From Flavobacterium sp. (GTDB taxonomy: Bacteria > Bacteroidota > Bacteroidia > Flavobacteriales > Flavobacteriaceae): a stretch of DNA of 64,000 nucleotides. How positions within the stretch are numbered: position 1 is the first letter of the stretch; every line of letters begins with the position of its first letter. Both the position numbers and the translations under genes were made by a program. The stretch spans positions 809,033 to 873,032 of the forward strand of contig NZ_JAGIAV010000004.1 of NCBI RefSeq assembly GCF_017744675.1. The letters are read 5' to 3'. Positions 26,081-33,722 of the stretch are shown piece after piece. The notes under the pieces are model-generated. The model was not told the DNA's origin. It worked only from the letters and a program-made list of their open reading frames with translations, and made no database searches.

Positions 26081-26533
26081 ATGAAAAAAATAGCACTTTT
26101 ACTCGTTTTATTGATTAGCGCTTCGTCTTGTATAAGTACAAAATCGACTTTAAAAAATGTAGATGATAATGCGCCAGATTTAATTCTGAAAAAGGACAAT
26201 ACTTTTTCTATAACCCAATTTGCTAAAGACAAAAAGTACGGTTACGATCCTGATTATCCTATTAATATATTTTTTCAAAACACAAACAATGAAGCTTTAA
26301 ACGAAGCCCGTTTCTTAAATGCTCTGGCTGGTCCAAACGGCGAAAAAATAACGTACACTAGATTAGAAACTTGTTGCCCTTTTCCGACTAAAAGAAGCAA
26401 TATGGGGGCTGGATTCTTGAATGTTTATGAATTGAAATGGGATGGACAAAAAAAGCCTATTAAGCTTTATTTGAATGTTTATGAAAAAGGGATTTTGATG
26501 GTTCCAATGGGATTGAGGTTGAAACAGAATTAA
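26081..26533 (+). CDS. Small lipoprotein of unknown function
   Basis: 150 residues. The lipoprotein signal ends at the cysteine in LISASSCIST. Two adjacent cysteines occur in LETCCPFPTKRS. I recall related proteins beside kdsA in flavobacteria, sometimes carrying the kdsA name in databases, but the sequence is not an aldolase. Confidence 0.8.
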   Translation: MKKIALLLVLLISASSCISTKSTLKNVDDNAPDLILKKDNTFSITQFAKDKKYGYDPDYPINIFFQNTNNEALNEARFLNALAGPNGEKITYTRLETCCPFPTKRSNMGAGFLNVYELKWDGQKKPIKLYLNVYEKGILMVPMGLRLKQN

Positions 26534-26557
26534 TATTCAATAACAAAAAATGATTAA

Positions 26558-28459
26558 ATGTCTAATAATATTGAAAATAGAATTAGTTTTTGGAGGGATT
26601 TGTGGGAAGATTTAATATTAAACTTCTTAAAGAAATCTTATGGCCTTTCTCTATACAGTCCACATATATTAGTTGAAGACATCATAACAGAAATAGAAGA
26701 GAACTCTTTTCAAAATTTGGATAACAAAAAATATTTTTATGATAAAATATCTTTCTATTTAATGAATGATGTCATCGTTAAAAATCATTTCTATTCAAGT
26801 TTTAAAATTCTTAGGTCTGTATTTAATTCTGATAAGAATAATTATATTCTGGAAATTTCTAAAAAAATAAAAAATCAATTTCAAGAAGGTTTGTATTTTA
26901 ATTATTGCTTAGAAAATTTAAATAATGAACTAAATAATGATGAAGAAATAACATTAAATTTCATAACCACAATAAATTATTTAACTCAAAATATAATTGT
27001 AGAATTTATTAAAAAAGGGTATGTTTTAGAAGATATTAAAAAATTCTCAGATAATATATTTTCCGATTATCGCGAACAGTCAGGTATTATTTCTACTAAA
27101 TTCCCTCATAATTTAAGTGCCAGCAGCAGCGTCTCTAATCAATCTCAATTTTATGCAGATGTTGTTTATTTAATGAATAACTTACAAAATAAAGACCGTA
27201 TTAATGCGCTTTCAAATTATTTTTACAAAAAAAAAGAAAAGGCACATTATATATTTATAGTAAAAGGATTAAAGGGTTCTACAAACATTGAATTAGGAAA
27301 TGTTACCTTGTATTCGTTAGAAAACAAAAGATTTATTGTTAATGATGAAGATCATTCTCACCATGAAGATTTACAAAAAAAGAATACGAACCAGTCAAAA
27401 AAATTTATTCAAGCAGCAGTAGAAATTGATTATTTACTTCCTAAATCTTCATTAACAAATGCATTAACAAAACTAGAAAATACTTTAGATCTAGTTTCTT
27501 GTTATTTTAGAACAAAGACGGAAATAGAAATAGATTCATCTAGCTATATAATTGTAAAAGATGGAAAGTTTATTTTTTCTTCTCATGGTCTAAACAAAAA
27601 AGAAGATCCAATCAGATTCAGAGACTCACTTATTTTAGATGATTTTGAAAATGAGTTAAATGGCTTAAATGATTTTTCTTATTTATGGTGTAATACGAAA
27701 ATACACAAAAAGGGTCAGTCAAAATTGTTAAACGCCATACATTGGTTTAGTAAAGCAGAGCAATCAATCAAACAAGAAGATAAAATGCTAAACTATTGGA
27801 TTGCAATTGAAAACCTATTTAATTTAGAATTTGACATAACTAATGACATTCTAGCAGGCAACAAAAAAAGAAAAATACATCTAATACAAGAAATTATCTC
27901 CTCTACCCAAATTTTTAATTACATATATGATTATGGATGGGAATTATATCGCCATTATGAACATATTGCATTAAACCAAAGATTTTCAAAAAGGAAAAAA
28001 TTATCAGAAGAAATTATTATAAAAGCAAACTTACTGGTTGATCCAGGAAATACAATTTATTTGGAGAAATTTATTGATTCGCTAGAAGAAATAAAAAATC
28101 ATGAAAATGATTTGTTTATATTACAAAAGCTAGAAAATTTAATTTCTTTCTATAAAGACGCAAATTTTACAAAAAAAAGCATTCATGAACAAATTGATGT
28201 TATTCAAAATGATGTTCTAATGATTTATAGATTTAGAAATCTAATTGTTCATAATGCTCATTTTGATAATGCGTTGTTACCATATTTTGTTTGGAAAATA
28301 AGAAATTACGCTGGTACATTAATTAGAAAACTAATTCAGGAATTGAAAACTAATGATATTGAACTGTCTAATTTAATGATTCAACTATTTATAAACAAAG
28401 AGCATTTCTTAGTCGAATTAGAAAATGGAAACGTAAATTTATTTAATGATAAAGTATAA
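26558..28459 (+). CDS. Apea-like HEPN domain protein, possible anti-phage RNase
   Basis: 633 residues, strongly AT-rich with many AAA/AAT codons. The C-terminal third has the Apea-like HEPN pattern: KMLNYWIAIENLFNLEF, then the RNLIVH motif at 560-565 matching the RNxxxH active site of HEPN ribonucleases. The N-terminal 400 residues have no recognised motif. ApeA-type HEPN proteins act in abortive phage defence; that role is inferred here only from the domain. The gene splits the lipoprotein / kdsA pair and its composition is unlike its neighbours, so it may be an insertion. Confidence 0.72.
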   Translation: MSNNIENRISFWRDLWEDLILNFLKKSYGLSLYSPHILVEDIITEIEENSFQNLDNKKYFYDKISFYLMNDVIVKNHFYSSFKILRSVFNSDKNNYILEISKKIKNQFQEGLYFNYCLENLNNELNNDEEITLNFITTINYLTQNIIVEFIKKGYVLEDIKKFSDNIFSDYREQSGIISTKFPHNLSASSSVSNQSQFYADVVYLMNNLQNKDRINALSNYFYKKKEKAHYIFIVKGLKGSTNIELGNVTLYSLENKRFIVNDEDHSHHEDLQKKNTNQSKKFIQAAVEIDYLLPKSSLTNALTKLENTLDLVSCYFRTKTEIEIDSSSYIIVKDGKFIFSSHGLNKKEDPIRFRDSLILDDFENELNGLNDFSYLWCNTKIHKKGQSKLLNAIHWFSKAEQSIKQEDKMLNYWIAIENLFNLEFDITNDILAGNKKRKIHLIQEIISSTQIFNYIYDYGWELYRHYEHIALNQRFSKRKKLSEEIIIKANLLVDPGNTIYLEKFIDSLEEIKNHENDLFILQKLENLISFYKDANFTKKSIHEQIDVIQNDVLMIYRFRNLIVHNAHFDNALLPYFVWKIRNYAGTLIRKLIQELKTNDIELSNLMIQLFINKEHFLVELENGNVNLFNDKV

Positions 28460-28636
28460 TTTATTTTTAGAATAGCTATATAATTAAAACGATAAAAATA
28501 TTTTGACATCTATAATTCAGCTTAATTTCCAGAAAACAATTCCGAGTTTTTTAATCATAAGAAAAAAGCTATAATTTTAACAATACCCCATCTTAAAATA
28601 ATCTTAAATCTTCATCCGAAACTCATAAATCATAAC

Positions 28637-28644
28637 TACCTTTG
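28637..28644 (+). promoter_or_regulatory. -7 box TACCTTTG of kdsA
   Basis: TACCTTTG matches TAnnTTTG, 21 bases before the kdsA ATG at 28665. Confidence 0.5.
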
Positions 28645-28664
28645 CATTGCAAAAAAATAATTTT

Positions 28665-29483
28665 ATGAACATACAACATATTCCTCAAATTAAGCATACT
28701 GACAGCGGGAATTTCTTTTTATTGGCGGGGCCTTGTGCTATCGAAGGAGAAGAAATGGCGCTAAAGATTGCTGAAAAATTAGTTGGTATTACCGACAAAC
28801 TTCAGATTCCTTACGTATTTAAAGGATCTTTTAAAAAAGCAAACCGTTCTAGAATTGACAGTTTTTCTGGAATTGGCGACGAAAAAGCATTAAAAATCTT
28901 AAGAAAAGTTTCAGAGACTTTTCATGTTCCAACTGTAACCGATATTCATACTAACGAAGATGCTGATATGGCTGCTCAATACGTAGACGTGTTGCAGATT
29001 CCTGCTTTCTTAGTTCGTCAAACAGATCTTGTTGTAGCTGCTGCCAATACTGGTAAAACAGTAAACTTGAAAAAAGGACAATTTATGAGTCCAGAAAGCA
29101 TGAAACATGCTGTTCAAAAAGTATTAGACTGTAACAATGAGAACGTTATGGTTACAGATCGCGGTACTATGTTTGGTTACCAAGATATGATTGTTGATTT
29201 TAGAGGAATTCCTACTATGCAGCAATATGCTTCTACAGTTCTAGACGTTACCCACTCTTTACAGCAGCCAAATCAAACTGCTGGTGTTACGGGCGGAAGA
29301 CCTGATATGATTGAAACGGTAGCAAAAGCAGGTATCGCAGTGGGTGTTGACGGTATTTTTATCGAAACGCACTTTGATCCAGCAAACGCAAAAAGCGATG
29401 GTGCTAATATGCTTCACTTAGACTATTTTGAAGGCTTAATGAACAAGTTAGTTGCTATTAGAAAAACAGTTAACGCATTTTAA
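28665..29483 (+). CDS. kdsA: 3-deoxy-8-phosphooctulonate synthase (KDO-8-P synthase)
   Basis: 272 residues from the ATG at 28665; a TTG at 28647 is in frame but overlaps the promoter region. KdsA joins arabinose-5-phosphate and phosphoenolpyruvate to make KDO-8-phosphate for lipopolysaccharide. Motifs: LLAGPCAIEG, GSFKKANRSR, FGYQDMIVDFRGIP, VTGGRPDMIE and EGLM, all intact. Confidence 0.96.
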   Translation: MNIQHIPQIKHTDSGNFFLLAGPCAIEGEEMALKIAEKLVGITDKLQIPYVFKGSFKKANRSRIDSFSGIGDEKALKILRKVSETFHVPTVTDIHTNEDADMAAQYVDVLQIPAFLVRQTDLVVAAANTGKTVNLKKGQFMSPESMKHAVQKVLDCNNENVMVTDRGTMFGYQDMIVDFRGIPTMQQYASTVLDVTHSLQQPNQTAGVTGGRPDMIETVAKAGIAVGVDGIFIETHFDPANAKSDGANMLHLDYFEGLMNKLVAIRKTVNAF

Positions 29484-29502
29484 ATTATAATACTTAAGTT
29501 CT

Positions 29503-30408
29503 TTGAAAACAAAAATTTTATTTTTCTTACTGACTTGTGTTTCTTTAAGCACATTTGCTCAGGAAGAAAGCACAGTAGATAAATATGCGGCACATAATAA
29601 AGGAAAATTCTTTGTGTCGTGGGGTGGTAACAGAGAAAGCTACTCAAAATCGGATGTAAACTTTAGAGGTAAAGATTACAACTTTACAGTTGAGAATATG
29701 GCCGCTCATGACAAACCAAAAGGATACCATATCGATTATGTAAATCCTGCTAATATGACCATTCCTCAAACCAATTTGAGATTAGGTTATTTCTTTAGCG
29801 ATCATTACAGCGTAACAATTGGTCTTGACCACATGAAGTATGTAATGACACAAAATCAGATAGCAAATGTAAACGGATATATCAATTTGCCTGCAAACGA
29901 TCCTGGATCTTTCTACAACGGTGTTTATAACAATACTCCTGTCGATATGTCACTATATGGTGCTCAGGAAGGTGGTTATGATATGGGTACTGTTCAAGGA
30001 AATCCTCCTGCTTTTTTAATGTATGAGCACACAGATGGTTTAAACTACATCAATACTGAAGTTTCTAGATTTGATGATATTTCAAAATTGTTTCGTCTTC
30101 CAAATATTGATAAAGTTCAAATTAACTTAACAGAAGGATTAGGAGCTGGTCTTTTGTACCCAAAAACAAATGCGACTCTATTAGGAAAAGAACGTCATGA
30201 TGATTTCCATTTTTCGGGTTACGGTCTTTCTGCAAAAGCTGGTCTAAATATTACCTTCTTTAAACATTTCTATATTCAGGGAGAATTAAAAGGCGGATAT
30301 ATCAATATGCAAGATATTAGAACATCTGTTAGCAACGAAGATAAGGCTTCACAAGATTTCTTCTTCTTTCAAAGAATTATCGAAGTGGGCGGAATTTTCA
30401 GAATCTAA
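29503..30408 (+). CDS. Outer membrane beta-barrel-like exported protein
   Basis: 301 residues starting with a TTG; the signal peptide (MKTKILFFLLTCVSLSTFAQ) supports this start. The mature part has alternating hydrophobic strands (FFVSWGGNRESYSKSDVNF, LRLGYFFSDHYSVTIGLDHM, FYIQGELKGGYI) and ends in an aromatic-poor but strand-like FFFQRIIEVGGIFRI. Probably an outer membrane barrel of unknown function. It follows kdsA directly. Confidence 0.75.
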   Translation: MKTKILFFLLTCVSLSTFAQEESTVDKYAAHNKGKFFVSWGGNRESYSKSDVNFRGKDYNFTVENMAAHDKPKGYHIDYVNPANMTIPQTNLRLGYFFSDHYSVTIGLDHMKYVMTQNQIANVNGYINLPANDPGSFYNGVYNNTPVDMSLYGAQEGGYDMGTVQGNPPAFLMYEHTDGLNYINTEVSRFDDISKLFRLPNIDKVQINLTEGLGAGLLYPKTNATLLGKERHDDFHFSGYGLSAKAGLNITFFKHFYIQGELKGGYINMQDIRTSVSNEDKASQDFFFFQRIIEVGGIFRI

Positions 30409-30429
30409 TATAAGTTTAGAAAATATAGC

Positions 30430-30463
30430 AAAAATAGTTATCATTAATTTGGTAACTATTTTT
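30430..30463 (+). terminator. Rho-independent terminator
   Basis: AAAAATAGTTA pairs with TAACTATTTTT around a short AT-rich loop, then a T-run. Confidence 0.85.
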
Positions 30464-30472
30464 TTTATCATT

Positions 30473-30491
30473 TACTTTGCATCTCAAAGTA
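30473..30491. promoter_or_regulatory. Palindromic candidate operator TACTTTG-n5-CAAAGTA
   Basis: A perfect 7-bp inverted repeat with a 5-base centre lies just before the YiiX-like gene. An almost identical site precedes the next gene at 31234, so both may be bound by one regulator. It overlaps the expected -7 region. Confidence 0.5.
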
Positions 30492-30507
30492 CTTTAAATT
30501 TTACTTT

Positions 30508-31185
30508 ATGAAAATCAAAAAATATCTGTTTCCAATAGTTACATTCATCATAAGCTTTGGCTGTGCTTTATTTGTTGCTATAAAAGTTTTTCCTAATAAT
30601 CCTTTTACAGGAGAAACTAAAACAGAAAAAACAGCAGTTAGCAAGTTTAAGGATGGAGATCTTATTTTTCAAACTTCAGAATCAAAACAATGTGAAGCAG
30701 TTCGTATTGCAACTAATTCGAAGTTTTCTCATTGCGGAATTATATATGATATTAACGGAAAATGGTTTGTTTTTGAAGCCGTTCAGCCTGTAAAACTTAC
30801 TCCGCTTGAAGATTGGATCAAACATGGAAAAGACAGCAAATATGTGGTGAAACGATTAAAAGATGACAGCATTCTAAAGCCAGAAATTCTACAAAAAATG
30901 AAAGACTACAGTCAGCAATTTGATGGTAAAGAATACGATGCTTATTTTGAATGGACCGATAATAGAATTTATTGCTCTGAATTGATCTGGAAAATCTATA
31001 AAAATGCGGCAGGAATAGAATTATCTAAACTTAGAGAATTGAAAGATTTTAATTTAGAAGATCCAAGAGTTCAGAAGATACTAAAAGAACGTTATGGCAA
31101 CGATATACCATTGGAAGAAAAAGTTGTTGCTCCTTCTGACATTGCCGATTCTAATATATTGAAAACCTTAATAGACACTTATTAA
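30508..31185 (+). CDS. YiiX/YebB-like NlpC/P60-fold cysteine hydrolase
   Basis: 225 residues with an N-terminal membrane anchor or signal (residues 5-27). The papain-like fold shows FKDGDLIFQTS, the catalytic histidine candidate in FSHCGII and the catalytic cysteine candidate in RIYCSELI. YiiX-type enzymes are predicted amidases or esterases of the envelope; the substrate is not known. It has its own hairpin terminator. Confidence 0.85.
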   Translation: MKIKKYLFPIVTFIISFGCALFVAIKVFPNNPFTGETKTEKTAVSKFKDGDLIFQTSESKQCEAVRIATNSKFSHCGIIYDINGKWFVFEAVQPVKLTPLEDWIKHGKDSKYVVKRLKDDSILKPEILQKMKDYSQQFDGKEYDAYFEWTDNRIYCSELIWKIYKNAAGIELSKLRELKDFNLEDPRVQKILKERYGNDIPLEEKVVAPSDIADSNILKTLIDTY

Positions 31186-31190
31186 TATTG

Positions 31191-31221
31191 AAAAAGCTAG
31201 TTCTCTATTTTCTAGCTTTTT
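31191..31221 (+). terminator. Rho-independent terminator
   Basis: AAAAAGCTAG (31191-31200) pairs with CTAGCTTTTT (31212-31221), followed by T residues. Confidence 0.88.
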
Positions 31222-31233
31222 TATTTATCATTT

Positions 31234-31252
31234 TACTTTGAATTTCAAAGAA
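31234..31252. promoter_or_regulatory. Second palindromic candidate operator TACTTTG-n5-CAAAGAA
   Basis: Inverted repeat like the one at 30473 with one mismatch, in front of the Coq4-like gene. The flanking leader text up to the ATG is also similar. Confidence 0.45.
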
Positions 31253-31273
31253 CTTTTAAAAAAACTACACTTT

Positions 31274-31726
31274 ATGAGAGATTATTGGATTGAAAAACTA
31301 TATGAATGTTCTAAAAAACCGTATCAAAAATATTTCAAGAAAAACGAACCTTGGAATATTGATAAAAGTCTACTAATGAAATATCCTGAAGAGAGCCTTG
31401 GATTTGGCTTAGGAAATTTTCTGCACAAAAATCATTTTGATATTCAGGAAAAACTGGAAGATCATGATGTCATTCATGTTCTTACCAATACGGGAGTTTG
31501 TGTATACGAAGAAATCGGAATGCAGTATTATTTGCTAGGAAATGGCAAAAAGAGCCTGTATCTGTTTATGGTGATTCTAACAGGAACCGTTTTTTATCCT
31601 AAAAGAATGGACTATTTCATTAAACAATATAAAAGAGGAAAACAGGCACTTCCATTTCATTATCTCGATTTTTCTAAAATGCTTTTTATGCCTGTTCAAA
31701 CTATTCAGCACACTTTTAAAATCTAA
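31274..31726 (+). CDS. Coq4-like protein
   Basis: 150 residues from the ATG at 31274; an in-frame TTG at 31238 lies within the palindromic operator. The sequence HDVIHVLTNTGVCVYEE fits the HDxxH-x11-E metal motif of COQ4 proteins of ubiquinone synthesis. Flavobacteria use menaquinone, so a different role is likely here (inference). It is short for the family but contains the central motif and a hydrophobic helix (LYLFMVILTGTVF). Confidence 0.68.
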   Translation: MRDYWIEKLYECSKKPYQKYFKKNEPWNIDKSLLMKYPEESLGFGLGNFLHKNHFDIQEKLEDHDVIHVLTNTGVCVYEEIGMQYYLLGNGKKSLYLFMVILTGTVFYPKRMDYFIKQYKRGKQALPFHYLDFSKMLFMPVQTIQHTFKI

Positions 31727-31731
31727 AAATT

Positions 31732-32034
31732 ATGAAAACAATTTATGATCCTTCCGAAGAAAAACAATCTACAGAATTAGCTATAGGAACATTTCTAATC
31801 ACTACGCTTCTGTTTATGTTTTATATCATTTCCAATCAAAATTCTATGGTTCTGATTATTGCATGGCCTTTTGCTTTAGCTGGCATTGTAGTTAACTCTA
31901 TTATGTTTTTTCATTTAGCAGAAAAATTTATTCATTTACCCCAACATCGAAGAGACATCGGAGTAAAGATTCTAATCTTGCTTTCTAATATTCCGATTAT
32001 TTTTTTCTATTATTTGGTTGTGATGAAATCTTAA
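31732..32034 (+). CDS. Small membrane protein of unknown function
   Basis: 100 residues with three predicted transmembrane helices (LAIGTFLITTLLFMFYII, MVLIIAWPFALAGIVVNSIM, ILILLSNIPIIFFYYLVV). It starts 5 bases after the Coq4-like gene and is probably co-transcribed with it. Confidence 0.75.
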   Translation: MKTIYDPSEEKQSTELAIGTFLITTLLFMFYIISNQNSMVLIIAWPFALAGIVVNSIMFFHLAEKFIHLPQHRRDIGVKILILLSNIPIIFFYYLVVMKS

Positions 32035-32050
32035 TTTTAATTTTCCGCAC

Positions 32051-32102
32051 ATTCCGATGGATTGAAATCCGTCGCTACAATATGAATACGTTCCTACGGA
32101 AT
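32051..32102. repeat. Mini-hairpin repeat, related to the 8.0 kb array
   Basis: GATGGATTGAAATCCGTC forms a hairpin and GTTCCTACGGAAT (32090-32102) has the same 13-base form (5-bp stem, 3-base loop) as the units at 7981-8120. The spacer contains TCGCTACAATATG. Confidence 0.5.
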
Positions 32103-32115
32103 TTAATGAGCACAA

Positions 32116-32145
32116 AAAAAGCCACAAGTAAACTTATGGCTTTTT
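32116..32145. terminator. Bidirectional terminator
   Basis: AAAAAGCCA (32116-32124) pairs with TGGCTTTTT (32137-32145), with inner AAGT/ACTT pairing; it lies between convergent genes. Confidence 0.88.
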
Positions 32146-32165
32146 GGGTTTTTATAATCTGAATC

Positions 32166-33557
32166 TTAATTCGCTTTTTTGATTTCGATTCCGTTTTGGT
32201 CTAATAAATACATCAATGAAGCCATTGTTGCTGCACCAAGTTCCAATTCTCTTTTATTGATAGCATCAAATTTATCGTTTGCTGCGTGGTGATAATCAAA
32301 ATAACGTTGAGAATCTGGCTTTAAACCTGCTTTTACTATTGCTTGCGAAGTTAAGTGATTGATATCTGAACCTGCATGGCCAATTGTAAAACTGTGCACT
32401 AAATAAGGCTCAAAAAGATCTTTGTAACCTTGGATTTTTTTCAAATTAGCATCATCAGCTTCAATTGAGAATCCTCTTGGAGAAAATCCTCCTGAATCGC
32501 TTTCTAAAGCAAAAATATGGTTCTCTTTCTTTTCTTTTGAAACTTCTTCATATTTAGCACCGCCTTTTCCTCCGTTCTCTTCATTCATAAACAATACCAC
32601 ACGGATCGTATTTTTTGGCTTATAGTTTAAGTTTTTCAAAATACGAATTACTTCCATACTTTGCACTACCCCTGCTCCATCATCATGAGAACCATCTGCC
32701 AAATCCCAAGAATCTAAATGTCCACCAACAACCATAATGTTTTCTGGAGTTACAGTACCTGTCAATTCACCAATTACGTTATAAGACAATGCATCTGGTA
32801 AAGTTTCGCAAGATTGTTTGAAATAAAATTTCAAAGCTGGATTTGCTTTTAAAGATTTACTCAACAACTCAGCTCCGTTTGTACTAATTGCCGCTGTTGG
32901 AATATATTGCGTTTTTGGCAAATCTCCGTAACTCTGAGCTCCTGTATGAGGAAAATCGTCTAAACGCAAGTTCATAGAACGAACAATTGTTCCGACAGCT
33001 CCTAATTTTGCAGCTTCTTTTGCTCCTGCGTATCTTTGGTCAACACAAGCTCCATAAGAAGTAAAAGTTTCAATGTTTTCAGGATTCATTGGTCTGTTGT
33101 AGAAAACAATTTTTCCTTTTACTTTATCTGATCCAAGCTCCGTTAATTCTTTAATTCCTTGAACTTCGATTATTTCTGCCGTAAGACCCGTTTTTGGTGT
33201 TGCAACAGAACCACCCAATGCACATATTGGCACATTCGTTTTTACTTTTCCGTCAAGGATAAAAGCAGTTTCTTTTTCGCCTCTAACCCAGTGAGGCACC
33301 ATAACTTCTTGCAAATAAACTTTATCAAGTCCTAAGCTTTCCAATTGTCTTTTAGTGTATTCAACAGCTTGTTCTGCACCTTTAGATCCAGACAGACGAG
33401 CTCCGATATCGTTAGACAAATATTCCAGCCACGTGTAACATTTTGACTCTGTTAAGGCTTTTTTGTAAAATAATTTGATGTTTTTTTCATCATTTGTCTG
33501 CGCAAACAATGTCAATCCGTTTAAAACTAATGCAGTTAAAAGAATCGTTTTTTTCAT
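32166..33557 (-). CDS. M28 family metallopeptidase (carboxypeptidase Q-like)
   Basis: 463 residues with a signal peptide (ending TLFAQTND). A PA-type insert occupies roughly residues 110-230. The M28 zinc site is complete: GGHLDSWD, GSHDDGAG, NEENGGKGG, ESDSGGF and DYHHAAND. Expected to release amino acids from peptides in the periplasm or outside the cell. It has its own terminator and a promoter-like box upstream. Confidence 0.92.
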   Translation of the reverse strand: MKKTILLTALVLNGLTLFAQTNDEKNIKLFYKKALTESKCYTWLEYLSNDIGARLSGSKGAEQAVEYTKRQLESLGLDKVYLQEVMVPHWVRGEKETAFILDGKVKTNVPICALGGSVATPKTGLTAEIIEVQGIKELTELGSDKVKGKIVFYNRPMNPENIETFTSYGACVDQRYAGAKEAAKLGAVGTIVRSMNLRLDDFPHTGAQSYGDLPKTQYIPTAAISTNGAELLSKSLKANPALKFYFKQSCETLPDALSYNVIGELTGTVTPENIMVVGGHLDSWDLADGSHDDGAGVVQSMEVIRILKNLNYKPKNTIRVVLFMNEENGGKGGAKYEEVSKEKKENHIFALESDSGGFSPRGFSIEADDANLKKIQGYKDLFEPYLVHSFTIGHAGSDINHLTSQAIVKAGLKPDSQRYFDYHHAANDKFDAINKRELELGAATMASLMYLLDQNGIEIKKAN

Positions 33558-33611
33558 AGTTTATATAGTAATTTTGGAGTTTATAGTGCTTTTGGCACAT
33601 TCACAAAGGAA

Positions 33612-33619
33612 CAAAATTA
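33612..33619 (-). promoter_or_regulatory. -7 box TAATTTTG of the M28 peptidase gene
   Basis: Plus-strand CAAAATTA reads TAATTTTG on the minus strand, 54 bases before the start codon. Confidence 0.4.
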
Positions 33620-33658
33620 TTGACAGTTCTGAGTTTTTTTCTAAAGCTTTTCTCAAAA

Positions 33659-33702
33659 AAAAGCTCTAATTGCAAATTTTTCAATTTGCAATTAGAGCTT
33701 TT
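33659..33702 (-). terminator. Long terminator hairpin after the GH43 gene
   Basis: A perfect 19-bp stem (arms 33659-33677 and 33684-33702, starting AAAAGCTCTAATTGC) with a 6-base loop, flanked by A and T runs. It ends the polysaccharide locus. Confidence 0.93.
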
Positions 33703-33722
33703 ACAGATTTTATAAATAAAGA

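Noticed and set aside
26081..26533. Second KDO-8-P synthase or aldolase
   Set aside because: The sequence is a small lipoprotein with no aldolase motifs; the name in some databases reflects its position near kdsA.
31238..31273. Upstream TTG start for the Coq4-like gene
   Set aside because: It lies inside the palindromic operator and promoter-like region; the ATG at 31274 is better.
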